Positions 1 through 6,617 of a stretch of DNA of 6,655 nt are shown in pieces. This DNA is from Actinomycetota bacterium (GTDB taxonomy: Bacteria > Actinomycetota > UBA4738). Position 1 is the first letter of the stretch, and the number at the start of each line of letters is the position of its first letter. The notes beneath the pieces are model-generated. The model was given only the letters and a program-made list of their open reading frames with translations. It had not been told where the DNA came from and ran no database searches. A program made the translations under genes and the position numbers. The stretch lies in contig JACDEY010000060.1 of the NCBI GenBank assembly GCA_013816105.1, forward strand, positions 1 through 6,655, given 5' to 3'.

Positions 1-837
1 GTGGCCGCCCGGCGCCGTGAAGAACTCGGTCGCGATGCCGGCCTCCTCGAGCGTGGTGGCCATGGCCTCAGCCTGGTCGAAGGGGATGAACTCCGAGGGG
101 CTGTTGGCGATGAACATGGGCGGGTCGCTCGCGTCCACGTGGGTGATGGGGGATGCCGCCTCGAGCCGCGGCTGTAGCTCGGCGATCACCTGCTCGAGAG
201 CAGCCGGATCTCCGCGGAACTCGCGCTGGCACCGCTCTCCCGTGACGTACGTGCAGATCCCTTCGGCGGCGTCCAGGTTCCCCCGCGCGACGCTCAGCAG
301 GTCGAGGGCGCCGGACCAGGACACGACGGCGGCGACCCTGGCCCCCTCGCTTAGGCTGCCCTCGCCCTCCATGCCGACCGAGGCAGCGAGGGTGCCGCCG
401 GCAGAGGCCCCGAGCGCCCCGATGCGTGCGGGATCCACACCGAACTCCTCCGCGTTCGACCGGATGAAGGACACGGCCTGCTTGGCGTCCTCCACCTGGG
501 CCGGATACGGGAAGTTCTCTCGAGCAGACCTGTAGTTGATCGAGAACACGACGAATCCCTGTTCGGCGTAGAACTCGGCGACGCGCACGAAGTCCACGTC
601 TGCCTTGTCGCCTCCAACGAAGCCGCCGGGATGTATCAGCACCAAGGCCGGCTGGATGGCTTCGCCCGGCGGTGAGTAGACGTCCATCATGAGCGCCTGT
701 CCGGCGGCGCTGCCGTACTCGACGTCGGTCTCCACGGAGGGCGTCTGAGCCGAGGCGGTGGTGGGTAGGCTCGCGCCCGCCGCGAGCGCGAGCATCGCGA
801 TCGCGCGCAGCACGAGCGTCCCTGGTCGAAGCGTCAC
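1..837 (-). CDS. Secreted alpha/beta-hydrolase (esterase/lipase, BD-FAE/hydrolase-3 like), 3' end missing
   Basis: The reading frame is open from a GTG at 837-835 to the left edge (279 codons, no stop), so the C-terminus is cut off. Residues 1-30 form a signal peptide: Arg-containing n-region, Leu/Ala-rich core, and an Ala-Ser-Ala site before Gln31. The mature part shows the fold's landmarks: an HPGGF oxyanion motif (69-73), an NYR strand end (101-103) and the nucleophile elbow GASAG with Ser145. The last visible codon, His279 in APGGH, is probably the catalytic His, so only about 10-40 residues may be missing. At the usual acid position, before the FIPF motif (250-253), there is Ser248 followed by Glu249 instead of Asp. 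GGAGG at 846-842 lies 4 nt before the GTG and supports this start. The family hydrolyses carboxyl esters, including acyl groups on sugars; an exported enzyme could deacylate a polysaccharide, but the substrate cannot be read from the sequence. It is transcribed divergently from the sulfotransferase. Confidence 0.87.
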   Translation of the reverse strand, partial: MTLRPGTLVLRAIAMLALAAGASLPTTASAQTPSVETDVEYGSAAGQALMMDVYSPPGEAIQPALVLIHPGGFVGGDKADVDFVRVAEFYAEQGFVVFSINYRSARENFPYPAQVEDAKQAVSFIRSNAEEFGVDPARIGALGASAGGTLAASVGMEGEGSLSEGARVAAVVSWSGALDLLSVARGNLDAAEGICTYVTGERCQREFRGDPAALEQVIAELQPRLEAASPITHVDASDPPMFIANSPSEFIPFDQAEAMATTLEEAGIATEFFTAPGGH

Positions 838-975
838 GTTGCCTCCATGGGGATTCCGTGGACCCCGGCCACTCTAGCCGAGGGCACGACGGCCCAATGC
901 CCCTCGGGAGGTCGGTGATCGTACAAACGTATAATCGCCACGCCTTCGGCCCCTTCGCGAGCGGAGATTCCTCCA
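838..975. promoter_or_regulatory. Divergent intergenic region between hydrolase and sulfotransferase
   Basis: These 138 bp separate two genes that start in opposite directions, so promoters for both should lie here. The rightward side has a perfect TATAAT box (separate entry). The leftward side has only a weak TAGAGT (876-871) with a poor TTGGGC 15 nt upstream, which I do not regard as reliable. Both ribosome binding sites are visible: GGAGG at 846-842 for the hydrolase and GGAG at 963-966 for the sulfotransferase. No clear operator palindrome was seen. Confidence 0.5.
930..935 (+). promoter_or_regulatory. Candidate -10 box (TATAAT) for the sulfotransferase
   Basis: A perfect sigma-70-type TATAAT sits 40 bp before the GTG start, in a setting of high GC where such a match is uncommon. 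It would place transcription start near 941-943 and give a leader of about 34 nt. No TTGACA-like -35 box lies 15-18 bp upstream (907-914 reads GGAGGTCG), and there is no TG extension, so strength and regulation are uncertain. Confidence 0.45.
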
Positions 976-1920
976 GTGACTCAGATCCTCGCCCGCCTGC
1001 TTCGGGAGGCCTCTCGGTCCAAGCGCCGGCGCAGGGTCGCGGGGCCGCTCCTTCGCCTGATCGCCCCCGCCCTGCCGCGACGCTCGTCCCCGAAGGGTCC
1101 CGTCTTCGTTCTGGGAAGCCCCCGATCGGGGACGAGCGCTCTTTTCGAGCTGCTCGATCGGTCTTCGCACCTCTCCTCCCTGGGGGGCGAGAGCCACCTG
1201 CTGTGGGAGCTCTACCACCCGTCGTCGTCGCCGGCGTGGTCCTCTCACCGGCTGGGACCGGAATCCGTCACGCCGCGTGAGCGGCGGACGCTGTACTGGA
1301 TCATCGACGTCCTCGCGGGCGGCCGCCGCTACCTGGACAAGTCGCCCCGCAACAGCCTTCGCGTCACATACCTCGCCGAGCTGTTCCCCGACGCCCGCTT
1401 CGTCTTCGTGAAGCGCGACGGCCGGGCGGCCGTCTCCTCGCTCATCACCGGATGGCGCTCGGACGATCCCACGTTCCCGGGAACGCCGCTGCGGGTCCCA
1501 CTTCGGATCGGCGGCTATCAGGGAAGGAACTGGAAGTACGTGGTCCCTCCCGGATGGGAGGCCTATGCCCGAGGCCGATCCCTCCCGGAGGTGTGCGCCT
1601 TCCAGTGGGTCGCCGCGAACGAGTCGATCCTTGCCGGGAAGCGGCTCGTCCCTCCCGAACGGTGGATCGAAGTGGCGTACGAGCAACTGGTGCGGGCTCC
1701 CCGCGAGGTGGCCGAGCGGATCCTCGTCGACCTGGAGGTTCCAGTGGATGTGGAGGTTCTCTCGTTCGCCGACGAGCTGTCGCTGCACGTCACCCGGGCC
1801 GTCACCGCACCTCGCCCCGACAAGTGGCGGGACGAGAATCCACTCGAGATCGAGCGCGTCCTCCCGGTGATCGCAGCCACGATGCGCCGGTTGGGCTACG
1901 AGCCGGACGGCGTCAGGTAA
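976..1920 (+). CDS. PAPS-dependent sulfotransferase family protein
   Basis: The 314-residue protein is the usual length for a bacterial sulfotransferase (Sulfotransfer_3 type). The 5'-phosphosulfate loop is at 44-55 (VFVLGSPRSGTSA, with the PRSGTS signature at 49-54). The 3'-phosphate-binding segment follows the second core strand at 142-155 (FVFVKRDGRAAVSS, with Arg147 and Ser154 as the expected ligands). The C-terminal helix around KWRDENP (283-289) and the final LGYE are also typical of the family. Such enzymes move a sulfuryl group from PAPS to a hydroxyl or amine of a sugar, lipid or small molecule. There is no signal peptide; the N-terminus is basic (Arg/Lys cluster 14-20), so it should be cytoplasmic, perhaps at the membrane. 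GGAG at 963-966, 9 nt upstream, supports the GTG start. Its neighbours are polysaccharide export genes on the other strand, which suggests a glycan or glycolipid acceptor (inference). Its stop overlaps the DUF1996 stop by 8 bp. Confidence 0.88.
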   Translation: MTQILARLLREASRSKRRRRVAGPLLRLIAPALPRRSSPKGPVFVLGSPRSGTSALFELLDRSSHLSSLGGESHLLWELYHPSSSPAWSSHRLGPESVTPRERRTLYWIIDVLAGGRRYLDKSPRNSLRVTYLAELFPDARFVFVKRDGRAAVSSLITGWRSDDPTFPGTPLRVPLRIGGYQGRNWKYVVPPGWEAYARGRSLPEVCAFQWVAANESILAGKRLVPPERWIEVAYEQLVRAPREVAERILVDLEVPVDVEVLSFADELSLHVTRAVTAPRPDKWRDENPLEIERVLPVIAATMRRLGYEPDGVR

Positions 1921-3022
1921 CCGTGAAGACGGTCTCGCTGGTGCCCGTGAAGCGCAGGTTGACGTCCGTGCCCGCGTCCGAGGTGACGGTCACGAAGCCC
2001 GTCGTGGCGCCGGGGGGGACGATGGCCGTGATGAAGCGCTTCGAGTCCACGCTGAACGCCGCGGGCATCCCGCCGAACTTGACCGACGTCACCCCCACGT
2101 ACTGGTTGCCGCCGACCAGGATGCGATCGCCGGCCTGACCGGTCGGGGGATCGAGACGGGTGATGACCGGCGTCTTCGGGATTCCGCAATCGATGTCGGG
2201 TCCCACCTCGTTCATGCACGCGTCCACCATCGCCGAGAATTGGTTCTGCTCCCATGCGTGGAAGTAGTCGGCGTGGAGCGTGTAGATCGAGTTCGGATCG
2301 TCCTTCCCACCTCCGGACGCCAGGGTCGCGTTGCGCCCGTCCTGGATGGCGAAGCTAACGGCGAGGTGGATCTCCGGCACGGGAATGTAGCCCGTGGGGC
2401 AGCTGTCGTGGATCGGGTAGGCCATGTGGGACGAGTCGTTGCCGATGTCGACGGGAGGCACGCCGTCCCAGCAGGACGGGAACCTGACGTGTGCCCGCAC
2501 CACGTCGCCGCTGACGCACAGGTAGGGCTTCGTCGCGCGCGGGGAATACTCTCCTTCGCCGGGACCGCAGTCGTACCAGACCTTGTCCAGCGGCTGTGAC
2601 TCGGGTGGGGCGTTGGCAACGCCGGCGATCACCTTGAGGTTCGGCGGAAATGGCTGGATCCCCGAGGCGTCCGGCCACGCCCCCTGGTAGTACACGCTCA
2701 CGTCAACGGGCTTGCGCCATGTCGGCTCCCCCTGCGCGTTCGGCGTGTACAGCGACGGAATCCAGTAGCCGGCGGTGTCCTCCAGCAGGGGGCAGATGGT
2801 TCCACCGTTGCGGAGGTCGTCGTAGTTGGAGTTCTCGTCCGGCTTCGTGCCGAAGAACTCGTGGAGGTGGGCCGAGGGCACGCCGGGAGACACGATGGGA
2901 TCGACCTGCTTGCTCTGGGAGTGCTTGCACTGACTCTTCCAGCCACTGTCGGGCTCCAGGGCTCGTGCCAACGGGGCGCGAGCAACCCCGACGGCTGTGA
3001 ACCCCAGCATCATCACGGCCAA
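1913..3022 (-). CDS. Exported DUF1996 protein with C-terminal IPT/TIG domain
   Basis: Numbering is from the TTG at 3022 (369 aa). The DUF1996 domain covers about 25-280 and shows its hallmarks: DPIVSPG (41-47), HLHEFFG (52-58), GYWIP (85-89), FPSCWDG (181-187), SHMAYP (198-203) and ADYFHAW (251-257). Eight cysteines (32, 77, 152, 169, 184, 208, 269, 279), all in this domain, suit disulfides in an exported protein. Residues about 285-369 form an immunoglobulin-like IPT/TIG domain (ITRLDPPTG start, then alternating strands), which often binds carbohydrate or acts as a spacer. DUF1996 is known from actinomycetes and fungi; I know of no firmly assigned reaction. The TTG start lacks a ribosome binding site and leaves a short signal peptide. 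Extending in frame to an ATA at 3073-3071 adds 17 residues, an Arg-bearing n-region and a good Shine-Dalgarno site, so the true protein may be about 386 aa with cleavage after Ala-Arg-Ala. The gene follows the Wzz/kinase gene in the same direction and overlaps the sulfotransferase stop by 8 bp. Confidence 0.85.
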   Translation of the reverse strand: MAVMMLGFTAVGVARAPLARALEPDSGWKSQCKHSQSKQVDPIVSPGVPSAHLHEFFGTKPDENSNYDDLRNGGTICPLLEDTAGYWIPSLYTPNAQGEPTWRKPVDVSVYYQGAWPDASGIQPFPPNLKVIAGVANAPPESQPLDKVWYDCGPGEGEYSPRATKPYLCVSGDVVRAHVRFPSCWDGVPPVDIGNDSSHMAYPIHDSCPTGYIPVPEIHLAVSFAIQDGRNATLASGGGKDDPNSIYTLHADYFHAWEQNQFSAMVDACMNEVGPDIDCGIPKTPVITRLDPPTGQAGDRILVGGNQYVGVTSVKFGGMPAAFSVDSKRFITAIVPPGATTGFVTVTSDAGTDVNLRFTGTSETVFTVT

Positions 3023-3079
3023 GAAGACGGCGCTCAGGGAGGAACGAGCGACGGGGGGACGGTGGTGGAATATGGTGAG

Positions 3080-3086
3080 CTCCCCT
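3080..3086 (-). promoter_or_regulatory. Ribosome binding site pointing to an ATA start for the DUF1996 gene
   Basis: Reading the minus strand, AGGGGAG (3086-3080) is a strong Shine-Dalgarno match. Six bases further on is ATA at 3073-3071, in frame with the DUF1996 protein. An in-frame TGA at 3088-3086 limits the gene upstream, so the start must lie between 3085 and about 3008. The other in-frame start codons (TTG 3022, GTG 3016, ATG 3013 and ATG 3010) have no comparable site before them. Confidence 0.5.
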
Positions 3087-3105
3087 CACTGATTGAAGAG
3101 CGCGC

Positions 3106-3123
3106 GAAGGCGTGCCCACCTTC
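3106..3123. repeat. Small inverted repeat after the kinase gene
   Basis: On the minus strand this reads GAAGGTG, loop GGCA, CGCCTTC: a 7-bp stem with one T-G wobble and a 4-nt loop. It lies about 40 bp past the kinase stop and about 33 bp before the candidate ATA start of the DUF1996 gene. No run of T follows on either strand, so it is not a classic intrinsic terminator. It could slow or end some transcripts or stabilise the mRNA, or be chance. Confidence 0.3.
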
Positions 3124-3164
3124 ACCATCGGCAGGCATCGAGGGCAGCTTGAGGGGACGGTTCG

Positions 3165-4892
3165 CTACACCGTGCGGTCGCGTCCCCGCCGCGGCGTCAG
3201 GATGGCCGCGGCGCCGCGGCGAGTTTCACCGTCTCCGCCCGCCCCGTACTGGTAGCCCCCGTAGCGGTAGCGGTAGCCGTAGTAGCCGCGGTAGTTGTAA
3301 GACCTGGCCGTGGAGGGGTCGAAGTTGTTGAGCACCGCGCCGATCAGCGGGGCGTCCACCTGTTCCAGCTGATCGCGGGTGTGGGCGACGCTCCCTCGGG
3401 TCGTGCCCTCTGCGTCCGCGACCAGAACGATCCCGTCGACGAGGGGGGCCAGCGCCGACGAGTCAGCGACCAGCAGCACCGGGGGCGTGTCCAGGATCAC
3501 GAAGTCGGCGACCTCTCGAAGCTCGGCTAGCAACTCGCCCATTCGCTCGGACTGGAGGAGCTCCGCCGGGTTGGCCGGCACCGGGCCGCTCGCGATGATC
3601 CGCAGGTTCTCCACCCCAGGGTCGCGAAGCGCCTCCCACGGCTGAACCTCTCCCGCCAGGACGTTGGAGAGGCCGATGTCGTTCGGGAGGCCGAAGAACT
3701 TGTGGAGCCGGGGCTTGCGGAGGTCGGCCGAGACCAGGATGACCCGCTTCTTGGCGTCCGCGAGGACGACGGCGAGGTTCGAGGCCGTCGTCGTCTTGCC
3801 CTCGCCCGGGATCGCGCTCGAGAGCATGATGGTCTTCAGGCCTCGCTGAACGGAGGCGAAGAGGATGCTGGTTCGAAGGGTCCGGTACGCCTCGGAGACG
3901 CTGCTCTTGGGCTGCTCCTGCGTGATGAGCCTGGCCTCGGACTTCTTCCTCCAGCGAGGCACCTGGGGAATGACTGCCATCACGGGGACGCCGGCGCGAT
4001 CCTCGAGGTCGCTACGCCCGCGCAGGCGGTCGTCCAGCTTCTCCCGAAGGAACGCGAGGCCGAAACCGAGCGCCAGGGCCACGAGGAAGCCCGCGGCCAC
4101 GTTCAGGACCAGGTTCGGGCTGGTGGGCTTGGTGGGCAGCGTCGCCGGGGCGACGATCTGCGGGGGGATCAACTTCGTGGGGGAGAGGTCGTAGAGCAGG
4201 AGGCGGAGGTCGGCCATCTCCTGCTCGATCCGGCTCTTGTCGCTCTGTGCTATCGAGATGCCCTCGGGATCGTTGTTGGTGAGCGCGATCGATAGTGCCT
4301 CGTTGGCTGCGGTGAGGTCCTTGTTGAGCTGGGCCATCTGGTCGGTGAGCGGCTTGCGGCGGGAGTCGAGGTCGGCGGTCGCCTGTGTGTTCCGGTCGAA
4401 CTCGTACGCCAGGGCGAACGCCTGAGCGATGGCCTGCGCCACCTTCGGATTGGGGTCCGAGGAGGAGATCTCCAGGTTGGTGGAGTCCGGAGGCACCGCG
4501 ACCCGCAGCGTCTTCTTGATCCCCTGTGGCGGCACGACCCCGGTCAGGGCGTCACCGCCGCAAACCTCCGTGAGGTCCGCGTTCAGCGGGGTCAGCTCGG
4601 GCGTCTCCAGGATCCGCGAGGCGCACTGAGCCACGGGGAACGAGTAGACGAGCGACTGCTCTGCGCTCATGTTCGGCCCCCCCTGCCGCGCGTAGATCTG
4701 CGCCAGGGGATCCGAGGCGATCACCGTGATCTTGGAGGTGTAGATGGGGGTTTGGCGCTGGGTGACCAGCACGGCCGCAAGGACGCCGACCAGCGTGATG
4801 GCGAGGATCGACCACTTCCGGGCCCACAGGACCCCGATGTATTCGCGAAGAGCGAAGCCGTCTTCCGGCTGGAGGGATTCGACCGAACTCAT
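3165..4892 (-). CDS. Wzz chain-length determinant fused to BY-kinase (polysaccharide tyrosine autokinase, Wzc-like)
   Basis: The 575-residue protein has both halves of a Wzc-type regulator. The Wzz part has a membrane helix at about 27-44, an exported loop of about 215 residues with a helical, coiled-coil-prone stretch (165-236), a Pro-rich segment (TLPTKPTSPN, 251-260) and a second helix at about 262-281. The cytoplasmic kinase follows: EX2RX2R oligomerisation motif (Glu334, Arg337, Arg340), Walker A SAIPGEGKT (359-367, Lys366), Walker A' at 384-394, Walker B VILDTPP (465-471), and a tail with nine Tyr between 532 and 549. BY-kinases cycle between a phosphorylated monomer and a dephosphorylated ring, and this controls Wzy polymerisation and export. 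In Walker A' the first Asp of the usual DxD is Ser388; Asp390 and Arg392 are kept. The ATG at 4892 is the first possible start in frame, though no good ribosome site precedes it. It lies 130 bp after the flippase gene, same strand. A cognate phosphatase is not in the window. Confidence 0.94.
   Translation of the reverse strand: MSSVESLQPEDGFALREYIGVLWARKWSILAITLVGVLAAVLVTQRQTPIYTSKITVIASDPLAQIYARQGGPNMSAEQSLVYSFPVAQCASRILETPELTPLNADLTEVCGGDALTGVVPPQGIKKTLRVAVPPDSTNLEISSSDPNPKVAQAIAQAFALAYEFDRNTQATADLDSRRKPLTDQMAQLNKDLTAANEALSIALTNNDPEGISIAQSDKSRIEQEMADLRLLLYDLSPTKLIPPQIVAPATLPTKPTSPNLVLNVAAGFLVALALGFGLAFLREKLDDRLRGRSDLEDRAGVPVMAVIPQVPRWRKKSEARLITQEQPKSSVSEAYRTLRTSILFASVQRGLKTIMLSSAIPGEGKTTTASNLAVVLADAKKRVILVSADLRKPRLHKFFGLPNDIGLSNVLAGEVQPWEALRDPGVENLRIIASGPVPANPAELLQSERMGELLAELREVADFVILDTPPVLLVADSSALAPLVDGIVLVADAEGTTRGSVAHTRDQLEQVDAPLIGAVLNNFDPSTARSYNYRGYYGYRYRYGGYQYGAGGDGETRRGAAAILTPRRGRDRTV
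3246..3299 (-). repeat. Tyrosine-rich tail repeat in the BY-kinase gene
   Basis: This stretch encodes residues 532-549 of the kinase, with nine Tyr mixed with Gly and Arg. On the plus strand it appears as repeated GTAGC/GTAG units, a short imperfect triplet-like repeat. Such tails are the autophosphorylation cluster of BY-kinases. After it come about 26 residues rich in Gly, Arg and Ala. The repeated DNA could gain or lose codons by slippage. Confidence 0.75.
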
Positions 4893-5022
4893 GTCCGAAG
4901 GGCCACTCTCTGTGTGCGCGTTGGCGGGCCGATGACGGCTGCTGAGTGTATCAGAGGGGTCAGCGGAAGGAGGAAAATCCGAAGATTGTGACAGTCCGTG
5001 GCATCCGCGGCCCCGGGAGCCT
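4893..5022 (-). promoter_or_regulatory. Leader of the kinase gene with a possible extended -10 box
   Basis: This 130-bp gap between the flippase stop and the kinase ATG is the largest clear spacing inside the presumed operon. On the minus strand TGATACACT (4953-4945) fits an extended -10 (TGN then TACACT), which would start transcripts near 4938 and give a leader of about 45 nt. No -35 match is evident. The 5011-5021 part is GC-rich but forms no convincing terminator. The kinase may therefore have its own promoter as well as read-through from the flippase. Confidence 0.25.
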
Positions 5023-6591
5023 TCAGGCCGGCTCGATCGGGGGCACGCTCACCTCCGAGTCGATCTCGGAACGGCGCCCGTAGCGCTTCCTCCCGCGTGC
5101 CTTGAGGACGTCGCGAAGCACCGTGAGCTGCAGGACGCCCCGCGAGCGCCAGACCAGCCCGAGATAGAGAGGCGAAGCGACGATCCCGAAGGCGACGAGG
5201 CTGAGCAGGGACTCCCCGAGCGCCAGCCTGGCCAACAGGCCGAGTCCTCCGAAGCAGAACAGCGAGCCCAGGGCCACGGTCCAGAACCCCTGGCCCACCG
5301 GGCTCATCTTCAGGAGTACGCGCAACTCGACGATGGCCGCCAGGTTGTTCGCCAGGATGCTCGCCAGCGTGGCGACGGCGGCCCCCTCGAGCCCGTATCG
5401 AGGGATCAGCACCAGGTTGAGGCCGATGTTCAGCACGAGCGCCACGACCGTGTTGAGGGTGTTCAGCAGGCTGTATCCGCCCATTAGCAGGACCGTGTTG
5501 GCGGGCCCGGCAGCCATGCTGAACAGTTGTGCGAGCGCCAGGGTCATGAGCGCGGCCTGACCGACGACGAACTCCTCGCCGAACACGCCGAGGATGACGG
5601 GAGCGAACACGGCCATCGTGAGGTAGATGGGCCAGGAGGAGAGCATGAGCCAGTTCGTCGATGTCTGGTACATGCCCTCGGCGCGTTCGTTGTCACCCCG
5701 GGAGAGAAGGGCGCTCAGCTGAGGGGAGATCGTGAGGAACAGGATCGTGAGCGCGAACGATCCGAGATGGATGTAGCGGCTCGATGCGGCGTAGACGCCG
5801 GCGTCCACGGTGGATCTCAAGCCGCCCAGAAGGAGCGTCGACAGCCACGTGACGGACGTCGTGAACACGGCCCCGAACGCCCGCGGCGCGGCGAATCGCC
5901 AGAACTCCGATGCGAGCTGACGGGTGGGCGTCGGTGGAAGTGCCTCGGGGAGGGCTCGAGCTTCGGCCCTTCGGAGCAGGCGGTAGAGCCACAGCAGGGC
6001 CGCGACGAGTCCCAGCGCGACCGGGCCCGCGTAGGCCAGGGTCATTGCGATGCCGCCCATTCCCGCGAGGATCACGATGGCCGCGAGGAGCGGCCGGAGC
6101 AGCGGCCTTCCGATGTTGTTCACCACGACGAGGGGGATCATCGTGTGGAACCCGCGTGTGGCCGACGTCACGACCGTCGAGGCGGCGTTCAGGCCGACGA
6201 AGGGCGCGAGGACCCGGATGTAGGGCACCAGGCGCTCGACGTGCTCTCCCCTCGCGACCAGCTCGGCGAGCTGGGGTGCGAACACGAAAAGACATCCGCC
6301 GATCAGGGCCCCCATCCCGAGGACGGGAAGGAGCCCGATGAGGATGGTTCGCCGCAGGTCCGCGACCCGCCCGAGCTCGCGATACCGGGGGATCATCCTG
6401 ATCAGCCCCACGTCCGCCCCGAGCTTGGTAAGGCTGCTCGCGATGAGGAACAGCGCCAGCGCCTCGTAGAACGCGCCAGTTCGGTTAACGCCCAGGCCCC
6501 GGGCGAGGACCACCACGAACAGGAACCCGCACAGGCCCGCGATGATGCTTCCCGCGAGCTTGATGGCGCCGTCTCGAGCGACGCCCGACAT
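5023..6591 (-). CDS. MOP-superfamily polysaccharide flippase (Wzx/MurJ-like oligosaccharide exporter)
   Basis: From the ATG at 6591 the protein has 522 residues and about 14 hydrophobic segments, roughly at 13-31, 41-58, 82-105, 122-142, 165-187, 188-206, 236-256, 275-296, 317-337, 345-369, 379-396, 402-426, 436-455 and 462-482. Family features include the N-terminal helix ending in LARGLG (29-34) and, in the second half, the IPRYGLEGAAVATLAS stretch (396-411) typical of polysaccharide-export MOP proteins. The last about 40 residues are basic, then acidic and Pro-rich, and should be cytoplasmic. Wzx-type proteins flip undecaprenyl-diphosphate-linked repeat units to the outer membrane face; the substrate cannot be told from sequence. 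No ribosome site precedes the ATG, and the frame stays open upstream to the window edge (21 more codons without a standard start), so the true start may lie outside. It is the first visible gene of a minus-strand set with the Wzz/kinase and DUF1996 genes. Confidence 0.9.
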   Translation of the reverse strand: MSGVARDGAIKLAGSIIAGLCGFLFVVVLARGLGVNRTGAFYEALALFLIASSLTKLGADVGLIRMIPRYRELGRVADLRRTILIGLLPVLGMGALIGGCLFVFAPQLAELVARGEHVERLVPYIRVLAPFVGLNAASTVVTSATRGFHTMIPLVVVNNIGRPLLRPLLAAIVILAGMGGIAMTLAYAGPVALGLVAALLWLYRLLRRAEARALPEALPPTPTRQLASEFWRFAAPRAFGAVFTTSVTWLSTLLLGGLRSTVDAGVYAASSRYIHLGSFALTILFLTISPQLSALLSRGDNERAEGMYQTSTNWLMLSSWPIYLTMAVFAPVILGVFGEEFVVGQAALMTLALAQLFSMAAGPANTVLLMGGYSLLNTLNTVVALVLNIGLNLVLIPRYGLEGAAVATLASILANNLAAIVELRVLLKMSPVGQGFWTVALGSLFCFGGLGLLARLALGESLLSLVAFGIVASPLYLGLVWRSRGVLQLTVLRDVLKARGRKRYGRRSEIDSEVSVPPIEPA

Positions 6592-6617
6592 GTCGTCGCG
6601 GGTGCCCTGGCGGCTCC

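Noticed and set aside
17..535. Open frame of 172 codons on the plus strand at the left edge
   Set aside because: It is antisense to the hydrolase, whose frame shows a signal peptide and the GxSxG and HPGG motifs; the plus-strand translation is low-complexity Ser/Ala/Arg.
871..897. TTGGGC and TAGAGT as a promoter for the hydrolase on the minus strand
   Set aside because: Poor matches to both consensus boxes with a 15-bp spacer; not distinguishable from background.
874..1788. Long open frame (304 codons) on the minus strand opposite the sulfotransferase
   Set aside because: It overlaps a clear sulfotransferase almost completely, its translation is Arg/Gly/Pro-rich with no recognisable domain, and long antisense frames are expected in GC-rich coding DNA.
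1920..1933. ACCGT / ACGGT hairpin just after the sulfotransferase stop
   Set aside because: Only a 5-bp stem with a GAAG loop and no T-run, and it lies inside the DUF1996 coding sequence; too weak to call a terminator.
3031..3044. CGCTCAGGGAGGA at 3031 and its reverse complement at 6643-6655
   Set aside because: A single 13-bp match is about what chance gives in a GC-rich window of this size, and the flanks do not match, so it is not a credible attachment site or repeat.
5693..6295. Open frame of 200 codons within the flippase, same strand, other frame
   Set aside because: Arg/Pro-rich translation with no domain, while the flippase frame shows regular membrane helices throughout.
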